Source: Thermoplasmata archaeon
Lineage (GTDB): Archaea; Thermoplasmatota; E2; DHVEG-1
Direction of reading: 5' to 3'
Length of the DNA stretch: 5,782 nt
Assembly (NCBI GenBank): GCA_030606465.1
Contig: JAUWGL010000065.1
Location: forward strand, 1-5,782
The notes under the pieces were generated by a model that worked only from the letters and a program-made list of their open reading frames with translations, was not told where the DNA came from and did not search any database. Below, one piece after another: positions 1-4,813 of this stretch (positions within the stretch are counted from its first letter, which is position 1; every line of letters starts with the position of its first letter). The translations under genes were made by a program, and so were the position numbers.

Positions 1-34
1 AAAATCAAATTCATAGCAATCTTGAATACCTAAA

Positions 35-46
35 CTTTTATTATTA
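35..46 (+). promoter_or_regulatory. Possible TATA-like element for tRNA-Leu
   Basis: A T/A-only stretch (CTTTTATTATTA) is centred about 30 bases before the first tRNA base, close to the spacing expected of an archaeal TATA box to its start site. I see no convincing BRE next to it. The whole 1-70 leader is AT-rich, so the match could be chance. Nothing else is recognisable in 1-70. Confidence 0.35.
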
Positions 47-70
47 TCAATCTGTTTTTGTGTTTCTCGT

Positions 71-155
71 GCAGGGGTAGCCAAGCCAGGTCAAAGGCGA
101 CAGACTCAAGATCTGTTCCTGTAGAGGTCCAGGAGTTCGAATCTCCTCCCCTGCA
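71..155 (+). tRNA. tRNA-Leu (anticodon CAA), no intron
   Basis: This is an 85-nt class II tRNA that folds completely by eye. The 7-bp acceptor stem is perfect (71-77 with 148-154). U8 is at 78. The D-stem is GCC/GGC (80-82 with 96-98), with the conserved GG of the D-loop at 89-90. The anticodon stem has 5 bp (100-104 with 112-116) and loop CTCAAGA, giving anticodon CAA at 107-109. A variable arm with a CCT/AGG stem spans 117-130. The T-arm has 5 bp (131-135 with 143-147) and loop TTCGAAT. The discriminator is A155, as expected for leucine. The class II shape excludes most other identities and the anticodon excludes serine. CCA is not encoded: the bases after A155 are CC and then T, so the end must be added enzymatically. 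No intron follows position 37, although this isoacceptor carries one in some archaea. It reads UUG codons. Confidence 0.97.
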
Positions 156-157
156 CC

Positions 158-165
158 TTTTTTTT
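158..165 (+). terminator. Oligo-T terminator after tRNA-Leu
   Basis: Eight consecutive T start three bases after the discriminator base, with no preceding hairpin other than the tRNA itself. Archaeal RNA polymerase terminates on such U-tracts, so this is the likely 3' end of the tRNA precursor. It also separates the tRNA from the thiI-like gene. Confidence 0.65.
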
Positions 166-170
166 ATGGA

Positions 171-180
171 AAATATTAAT
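171..180 (+). promoter_or_regulatory. Possible TATA-like element for the thiI-like/panE unit
   Basis: AAATATTAAT lies about 30 bases before the GTG at 207. If it is a TATA box, transcription would start at roughly 200-205, giving a leaderless or nearly leaderless mRNA beginning at GTG 207. That agrees with the absence of any Shine-Dalgarno sequence before 207. The assignment is inference from spacing and composition only. Confidence 0.3.
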
Positions 181-206
181 GTAACCGTGTGCAATATTGG
201 CCTTTT

Positions 207-1118
207 GTGAAATACGAGCTAATAATTGTTAGATATGGTGAAATAGCTTTAAAAGCTAAAGCGACACGTAGACGTTTTGAAAATGCTTTGATAAATAATA
301 TAGGAAATGCGTTAAAAACAAAATGGATTTCTTTTAGAATTACAAGGGAATGGGGCCGGATTTATGTCTATACTAATCAGATTGATGAGAGTATTGGTGT
401 TTTACAAAAGATTTTTGGAATAATCTCTATAAGCCCAGCAATACAGACACAAAGCAACATGGGTTCTATATCTAGCCTTGCGGTCAATATTTCAAAAAAA
501 GTGTTAACTGAAGAAAAAACCTTTGCGATTAGAGTTACTAGAACGGGAGAGCACAAATATACAAGTCAAGATATCGCTGTAAAAATTGGTAATGATGTGG
601 TTAAAGTAACAAAAGCAGGTGTAAATCTGACAAAACCTGATTTTGAATTATTTATCGAAATAAGAGACAAAAATGCTTATTTGTTTACTGAGAAAATATG
701 TTGTGTTGGAGGTTTTCCCCTTAGGACACAGGGGAAGGTTTTAGTGTTTGTTGATTGTATAGAGTCTATTTTAGCAGCATGGTACATTATGCGGAGAGGA
801 TGTAAATCTATTTTTTTGAATGCTGATATGTCCGTATCTGATGTTTTATCCACATTTATTGATCGGTGGTATGCTGATCAAGATGTAGTTATGGTTGATA
901 CTAAAAAACCGATCTATAGATGTATTAATGATGTAGCCTCTATGAGGGAGTGTATTACTCTTGTCACAGGTCATAGTCTTTATAACGTATCTCATAATGT
1001 TTTATCTGATCTTAGATTGCTAAATGAACAGGTCAATATTCCGGTTTTACATCCTTTGATTGCAATGGAAAAGAAAGAGATTCATAATAAGTGTAAGGAA
1101 ATAGGGCTATTAACATGA
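207..1118 (+). CDS. thiI: ThiI-family protein, catalytic PP-loop lost and C-terminus truncated
   Basis: Intact ThiI uses ATP and a persulfide sulfur to make 4-thiouridine at U8 of tRNA. Numbering here is from GTG 207 (303 aa), chosen because the ferredoxin-like domain of homologues begins at this point; GTG 189 would add six unlikely residues. The N-terminal ferredoxin-like domain has RYGEIALK at 9-16. The THUMP RNA-binding domain (about 60-165) keeps FGI at 70-72, SPA at 76-78 and RVTRTGEHKYTS at 109-120, followed by GGFP and GKVLVF (168-181). The SGGIDSP ATP-binding loop should come next, but the protein has VDCIESI (182-188) and is one residue shorter there. Further on, the usual GESLGQVASQT block is GHSLYNVSHNV, roughly 30 residues are missing before it, no CxxC is present, and the protein ends shortly after HPLI (282-285), well short of the usual 370-390 aa. 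The frame is open throughout and the stop overlaps panE as ATGA. It is probably a pseudoenzyme that still binds RNA, or a gene in early decay; thiolation activity is unlikely. Confidence 0.85.
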   Translation: MKYELIIVRYGEIALKAKATRRRFENALINNIGNALKTKWISFRITREWGRIYVYTNQIDESIGVLQKIFGIISISPAIQTQSNMGSISSLAVNISKKVLTEEKTFAIRVTRTGEHKYTSQDIAVKIGNDVVKVTKAGVNLTKPDFELFIEIRDKNAYLFTEKICCVGGFPLRTQGKVLVFVDCIESILAAWYIMRRGCKSIFLNADMSVSDVLSTFIDRWYADQDVVMVDTKKPIYRCINDVASMRECITLVTGHSLYNVSHNVLSDLRLLNEQVNIPVLHPLIAMEKKEIHNKCKEIGLLT

Positions 1119-2014
1119 ATATTGTGATTTTTGGAGCTGGTGCAATAGGATCCTTGTTCGGTGGGTTACTTTCTAAGATGCATGATGTTGTATTGATAGG
1201 TAGATCTTCTCATGTGAATGCTGTACGAAAAAATGGATTAAAAGTCATTGGTAAAACACAGTTGAATGTAAAAATCCATGCCGAAGAGTTGGTTAACAAT
1301 GTTGAGATATACCCAGATCTTTTGATTCTTACTGTTAAAGCTTATGATACAGAATCAGCGATGAAGCAAGCCAGGAAAATAATTGATGATGATACTGTTG
1401 TTTTGTCTCTTCAGAATGGTTTAGATAATATTGAGATAATGAAAAAATATGTTGATTGTAAAAAAGTTATTGCTGGTGTTACCACTCATGGTGCTTTTTT
1501 TTCTAATCCGGGTATTGTTGAACATACTGGTATGGGAGGTACGATTCTTGGGGAGTTAGATGGGAAAAAAACATTGCGTATTGAGAATATTGTAAATGCG
1601 TTTAATCAGTCAGATATTGTTACGGATTTAAGTGAGGAAATTATAAAAGAAATGTGGGTTAAAGCAGTTGTTAATTCTAGTATTAATCCTTTAACTGCAT
1701 TTTTTCAATGTAAAAATGGTTATCTTCTGGAGAACCCAATATTGAAAAGTATCGTTGAAGAAGTTTGCGATGAGTCTACTGCTGTTGCAAACACTCAAGG
1801 ACTAAATCTTTATGGTAAAAAAATGTTTGATAGAACAGTGGATGTTATCAAAAAGACATCTGAGAATTATTCTTCGATGCTTCAAAGTTTGAAACGTGGT
1901 AAAAAAACCGAGATAGATTCTATAAATGGCAAAATTGTGGAGATTGGAAAAATACATAATGTCGACACATTGATAAACGAAACTTTGGTTTATTTAGTTA
2001 GATCTATGTGTTAA
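1115..2014 (+). CDS. panE: 2-dehydropantoate 2-reductase (ketopantoate reductase)
   Basis: This enzyme reduces 2-dehydropantoate to (R)-pantoate with NADPH, the second step from 2-oxoisovalerate towards pantothenate and coenzyme A, in the cytoplasm. At 299 aa it is the normal length for the ApbA/PanE family. The Rossmann motif GAGAIG is at 7-12. R30, just after the second beta strand, is placed to hold the 2'-phosphate of NADPH. The nicotinamide-side N101 sits in SLQNG, and the catalytic lysine K183 and N187/N191 in WVKAVVNSSINPLTA. The C-terminal helical domain has SSMLQSLKRGKKTEID with the catalytic glutamate E266, followed by SINGKIVE. Nothing essential is missing. The start codon overlaps the thiI-like stop as ATGA, with AAGGAA (1095-1100) and AGGG (1103-1106) upstream as weak ribosome-binding candidates, so translation is probably coupled. 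Codon choice (ATT for Ile, TTG/TTA for Leu) matches the thiI-like gene and differs from the next gene. Other ApbA-family ketoacid reductases cannot be excluded. Confidence 0.9.
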   Translation: MNIVIFGAGAIGSLFGGLLSKMHDVVLIGRSSHVNAVRKNGLKVIGKTQLNVKIHAEELVNNVEIYPDLLILTVKAYDTESAMKQARKIIDDDTVVLSLQNGLDNIEIMKKYVDCKKVIAGVTTHGAFFSNPGIVEHTGMGGTILGELDGKKTLRIENIVNAFNQSDIVTDLSEEIIKEMWVKAVVNSSINPLTAFFQCKNGYLLENPILKSIVEEVCDESTAVANTQGLNLYGKKMFDRTVDVIKKTSENYSSMLQSLKRGKKTEIDSINGKIVEIGKIHNVDTLINETLVYLVRSMC

Positions 2015-2047
2015 AGTCAAAAGTCTTTTCACTAAATTAAAAAAACT

Positions 2048-2051
2048 AGGA
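2048..2051 (+). promoter_or_regulatory. Shine-Dalgarno-like site of the hydroxyacid dehydrogenase
   Basis: AGGA lies 4 bases before the ATG at 2056. The spacing is short but usable, and it supports this ATG as the start. The 41-bp gap after panE (2015-2055) has no clear TATA box or T-tract, so readthrough from panE is possible. Confidence 0.5.
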
Positions 2052-2055
2052 TAAT

Positions 2056-3027
2056 ATGAAAATATTTGTAACAAGAAAAATACCAGAGCCAGGACTCAAA
2101 CTACTAAAAAAACATCATGAAATTGAATTAAACCCCCATGATAGAGTTCTTACTAAAGAAGAAATAATCCAAGGACTAAAAGATAAAGATGGCCTTCTCT
2201 GTCTTCTCACTGATCCAATAGATGAGGAAGTAATAAATTCAGAACCTAAGCTTAAGATAATAGCGAGTTATGCTGTTGGATATAACAATATAGATGTTGA
2301 GGCAGCTACAAAAAGAGGCATACCTGTAAGCAATACACCGGGAGTTCTTACCAATGCTACTGCGGAAATGGCATGGGCACTTTTGTTTTCTGTTTCTCGC
2401 CGTATAGTAGAAGCAGATAAATTCACAAGAGCGGGGAAGTTCAAAGGATGGGGTCCTATGCTTTTGCATGGGCAGGATATAACTAGTAAAACTCTTGGTG
2501 TTGTAGGTACAGGCCGTATTGGAACAAGTTTTGCTTTGAAAAGCAAAGGGTTTGATATGAAAGTGCTTTACGTTGATGAAAAAAGAAACGATTTACTTGA
2601 AAAAGAATTAAAAGCAGAGAGGGTAGATTTTGAAACACTTCTAAAAGAATCAGATTTTATCTCATTACATGTTCCGTTAATCCCTGATACTCATCATTTA
2701 ATAGGGGAAAAACAACTTAAAATGATGAAAAAAACAGCAGTTCTCATAAATACTTCTCGAGGACCCGTTGTTGATGAACAAGCACTGATCAGAGCATTAA
2801 AAGAAAAATGGATTTTTGGAGCAGGACTTGATGTCTATGAACATGAACCAGAAATAAATGATGAGCTCAAGAAACTTGATAACATTGTTCTTCAACCACA
2901 TTCTGCCTCAGCAACATTTGAAACCCGTGCAAAAATGGCGGTTATGGCAGCAGAAAACATGATAGCAGGTTTAAAAGGAGAAATTCCACCTAACTGTGTA
3001 AACAAAGAAGTATTCAAAAAGAAATAA
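2056..3027 (+). CDS. gyaR: D-2-hydroxyacid dehydrogenase, glyoxylate/hydroxypyruvate reductase type
   Basis: This is a cytoplasmic NAD(P)H-dependent reductase of 2-oxoacids; glyoxylate or hydroxypyruvate is the likely substrate by family resemblance. The length of 323 aa fits the family. The substrate-binding domain has VGYNNIDVEAATKRG (74-88) and VSNTPGVLTNATAE (91-104), both typical of the GyaR branch. The coenzyme domain has GTGRIG at 151-156. The second beta strand ends in D174 (VLYVDEKR), where an acidic residue usually means NADH rather than NADPH. The catalytic triad is complete: R235 in NTSRGPVVDE, E264 in DVYEHEP and H282. The residues after the histidine read PHSASAT where most relatives have PHIASAT or PHIGSAT. 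The C-terminus returns to the substrate domain with AGLKGEIPPNCVN. There is no ACT domain, which argues against phosphoglycerate dehydrogenase. Its codon use (ATA for Ile, CTN for Leu) resembles the minus-strand genes more than panE. The exact substrate cannot be read from the sequence. Confidence 0.85.
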   Translation: MKIFVTRKIPEPGLKLLKKHHEIELNPHDRVLTKEEIIQGLKDKDGLLCLLTDPIDEEVINSEPKLKIIASYAVGYNNIDVEAATKRGIPVSNTPGVLTNATAEMAWALLFSVSRRIVEADKFTRAGKFKGWGPMLLHGQDITSKTLGVVGTGRIGTSFALKSKGFDMKVLYVDEKRNDLLEKELKAERVDFETLLKESDFISLHVPLIPDTHHLIGEKQLKMMKKTAVLINTSRGPVVDEQALIRALKEKWIFGAGLDVYEHEPEINDELKKLDNIVLQPHSASATFETRAKMAVMAAENMIAGLKGEIPPNCVNKEVFKKK

Positions 3028-3033
3028 AAAAAG

Positions 3034-3672
3034 TTAGAGTGTAAACGTCCAAATCTCCATTTCGCTTGGTAGATCATCCTTTTCTATATCTATTTCATTT
3101 CCAACTTTAAGGGTTTTACATGTGTTTTTTTCTAAAAAAGGATCTAATCCCTCGATGGGTAGTGATAAACCCCCGATTTTATAATGCATAGGAATAGCAA
3201 TTTTTGGTTTAATAGAGTTTATAACATTCCAGGCATGTTCTGCATCAACAGTGAATGTTCCACCTACAGGGATAAATAATATATCCACATCACCAATTTT
3301 TTGAATGGCATTATCGTCAAGTTCGTGGCCTAGATCGCCTAGATGACAAAAGGTGATATCATTCATGGTAAACTTGTATATAATGTTCCTCCCTCGTTTT
3401 GCACCATCGCATTCGTCATGAAATGATTCGATGCCTTTTATCTCAATATTTGAAATATTTTTTTTACGCTCATCTGTTACAATTTTAGAATCATTTTTTT
3501 CCACAGTTTTTACACTATTATGATCATAATGATCATGAGAAACCAGAATAATATCACCTGTCACACTTGGTGCAGGTATACCTATTGATTTCCCATCATG
3601 TGGATCTGTAACCAAGGTTACATCATTTGTTATCTCAAAACATGAATGTCCATGCCATCTTATTTGAAGCAT
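3034..3672 (-). CDS. UlaG-like metallo-beta-lactamase-fold metal-dependent hydrolase
   Basis: This is a small (212 aa) cytoplasmic MBL-fold protein, close to the usual length of the UlaG-like/UPF0173 group. It opens with IRWHGHSCFEI, the first beta strands of the fold. The metal-binding motif is SHDHYDH with H46, H48, D50 and H51. Further likely ligands are H85 (in SFHDE), H110/D113 (HLGDLGH) and H163 (PMHYK). IPVGGTFTVDAEHA (134-147) is typical of this group. The family includes L-ascorbate-6-phosphate lactonase, but most archaeal members have no known substrate and I assign none. The ATG at 3672 is preceded by GGAG at 3680-3683 with a 7-base spacer, and a TATA-like sequence lies further up. 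It follows endA with a 50-bp gap on the same strand, so it may have its own promoter or be the last gene of that cluster. Its stop converges on the dehydrogenase stop with 6 bp between them. Confidence 0.85.
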   Translation of the reverse strand: MLQIRWHGHSCFEITNDVTLVTDPHDGKSIGIPAPSVTGDIILVSHDHYDHNSVKTVEKNDSKIVTDERKKNISNIEIKGIESFHDECDGAKRGRNIIYKFTMNDITFCHLGDLGHELDDNAIQKIGDVDILFIPVGGTFTVDAEHAWNVINSIKPKIAIPMHYKIGGLSLPIEGLDPFLEKNTCKTLKVGNEIDIEKDDLPSEMEIWTFTL

Positions 3673-3679
3673 TTTTTTT

Positions 3680-3683
3680 CTCC
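3680..3683 (-). promoter_or_regulatory. Shine-Dalgarno site of the MBL-fold gene
   Basis: Read on the minus strand, GGAG lies within AGGGGAG (3680-3686) and is followed by a 7-base A-run and the ATG at 3672. It fits the CUCC of the 16S rRNA 3' end and fixes the start. Confidence 0.6.
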
Positions 3684-3710
3684 CCTGTAGGCTGTACTAA
3701 TTACATATTG

Positions 3711-3720
3711 GTTATAAATA
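3711..3720 (-). promoter_or_regulatory. Possible TATA box for the MBL-fold gene
   Basis: On the minus strand TATTTATAAC is centred about 44 bases before the ATG at 3672. A start site about 25 bases downstream would fall near 3690 and give a short leader that just includes the ribosome-binding site. It sits right after the endA stop codon (3723-3725), which suggests independent expression. AT-richness makes chance matches common. Confidence 0.4.
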
Positions 3721-3722
3721 AA

Positions 3723-4775
3723 TTATGGGCGTAGCCTTCCAAATTTTATATAATCTATTTTAATGCCTTCAACTTTTGCAAAGATGATTTCCTTGTTTAC
3801 TGAATGCGCAAGTCTTACTGCTCTACTTATCTCAGCCCATAAAACTTTAAATCCTTTATTTACAACATGGATAAGATATTCTGCATGTGTTTCCTCTGGT
3901 TTTTTTGTATATGCTCGGAAATGCGCACCGAATTTAAAACCGGTTTTTACAATAAGACCACGTTTTTTTAAATCTTTAAAAACCGTGAGTATTAGTTCAA
4001 TATCTGGTTGAGATTGTTTTATTATATCTTTAAACTCTTTCAATGAAAGTCTTCTATCCTTTTCAACGTTTTTTAGTTCAATAACTTTTTTTTCCATTAA
4101 ATATAAAGCTTCAACCATTGAGAGTTGAATACCATCTCCAAAAGGTTTACCAAAAAACTCTTTATCAAATAATTTTTCAGCAGTTTTTTTATCAAAAATT
4201 ACAACCCTGTTTTCAAGTAGCATTCCAGATGTTTTTGAAAACACATGATCATCTGTATCTCCGCTGATATCCAAGTTACTAACATCGTAATATGTTATGT
4301 CTCCTTCTTCATCAACAACTGCAAACCACAGGTTTCCATTTCTTTTAACAGCATGCTGTATTAAATACTGTATTTCGCTGATATCTATATTGTTTCTCTC
4401 ATAAAACGCGGATATGAAACAAGATTTTTCATCATCATTTTTTTTATAAATAAAGAAATCAAATTTGTCGTTTTTTTCAAATATTTTTACTGCGTGCCCT
4501 CTTTTTCTAAGATCTCTGAATATCAAATATTTTATTTCAAAATTTGAGATTTTTTCTGCAGCCCTCCTTAGAAGATCCTGAAAATCCATTTCTTTCTTTT
4601 TATGAAATAATTTAAGCTTCCCTTCACCAATTAAAAAAACACCCTCTAATAGATCTAATTCTAATTTATCACCAGTTATGGTTTTTCCAAGATGACTTTT
4701 ATTATAAAATCTTCCTATATCTCTCGGTTTTTTTACGATTATTTTATTGTTTATAAGTTCGCCTACCGTCTGCAT
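3723..4775 (-). CDS. endA: tRNA-splicing endonuclease (tRNA-intron lyase), two-repeat form
   Basis: EndA cuts the bulge-helix-bulge at tRNA (and rRNA) intron borders, leaving 2',3'-cyclic phosphate ends. From the ATG at 4775 it has 350 aa, the size of the archaeal type in which two endonuclease units are fused and two chains make the enzyme (alpha2). The repeats are visible: LDLLEGVFLIGEGKLKL (40-56) matches LSMVEALYLMEKKVIEL (218-234), and YLIFRDLRKRGHAVK (83-97) matches the LTVFKDLKKRGLIVK block (263-277). The N-terminal copy is the structural one. The C-terminal copy has the catalytic triad: Y289 in FRAYT, H297 in THAEYLIHVV, and K328 in SVNKEII. A TTG at 4787 would add four residues but lies inside a hairpin arm, so ATG 4775 is preferred. 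No Shine-Dalgarno sequence is seen before either start. The gene follows the membrane protein gene closely on the same strand and may be cotranscribed with it. The tRNA in this window has no intron, so its substrates lie elsewhere. Confidence 0.93.
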   Translation of the reverse strand: MQTVGELINNKIIVKKPRDIGRFYNKSHLGKTITGDKLELDLLEGVFLIGEGKLKLFHKKKEMDFQDLLRRAAEKISNFEIKYLIFRDLRKRGHAVKIFEKNDKFDFFIYKKNDDEKSCFISAFYERNNIDISEIQYLIQHAVKRNGNLWFAVVDEEGDITYYDVSNLDISGDTDDHVFSKTSGMLLENRVVIFDKKTAEKLFDKEFFGKPFGDGIQLSMVEALYLMEKKVIELKNVEKDRRLSLKEFKDIIKQSQPDIELILTVFKDLKKRGLIVKTGFKFGAHFRAYTKKPEETHAEYLIHVVNKGFKVLWAEISRAVRLAHSVNKEIIFAKVEGIKIDYIKFGRLRP

Positions 4776-4778
4776 TAT

Positions 4779-4813
4779 AAAAAACAAGTAATCAATAGTA
4801 TTATTTGTTTTTT
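4779..4813 (-). repeat. Inverted repeat (hairpin) between the membrane protein gene and endA
   Basis: The arms 4779-4792 and 4800-4813 are complementary over 14 bp with one mismatch, around a 7-base loop (4793-4799). On the minus-strand transcript the stem is A-rich 5' and ends in U6. It covers the stop codon of the upstream gene and finishes 3 bases before the endA ATG at 4775. It could act as a partial terminator, an mRNA 3' end stabiliser, or an element masking the endA start. The stem is mostly A-T pairs, so it is not very stable. Confidence 0.55.

Noticed and set aside
189..206. GTG 189 as the start of the thiI-like gene
   Set aside because: The extra six residues precede the first strand of the ferredoxin-like domain, where homologues start; GTG 207 fits better, although neither has a Shine-Dalgarno site.
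166..210. Small ORF starting at ATG 166 right after the tRNA T-tract
   Set aside because: It is only 14 codons long, ends at 208-210 in a different frame over the thiI-like start, and has no ribosome-binding site.
1495..1502. T8 run inside panE as a terminator or frameshift site
   Set aside because: The panE frame is intact and matches the family on both sides, so the run is ordinary Phe/Ser coding in AT-rich DNA.
2239..2546. Two overlapping minus-strand ORFs of 76 and 92 aa inside the hydroxyacid dehydrogenase
   Set aside because: They are shadows of a strongly conserved plus-strand gene and their translations lack any recognisable domain.
2892..3077. 61-aa minus-strand ORF across the convergent gene junction
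   Set aside because: It overlaps the ends of two well-supported genes in other frames and shows no family features.
3517..3535. Perfect 14-bp palindrome ATTATGATCATAAT followed by another TGATCA, resembling an operator
   Set aside because: It is produced by the codons CAT GAT CAT TAT GAT CAT for the metal-binding HDHYDH motif of the MBL-fold protein, deep inside the coding region.
3763..4011. 82-aa plus-strand ORF opposite the catalytic end of endA
   Set aside because: It is the antisense of the conserved Tyr/His/Lys region of EndA, which explains its openness.
4785..4787. TTG as the endA start, adding four residues
   Set aside because: The codon lies inside a hairpin arm, has no ribosome-binding site, and ATG 4775 gives the natural N-terminus.
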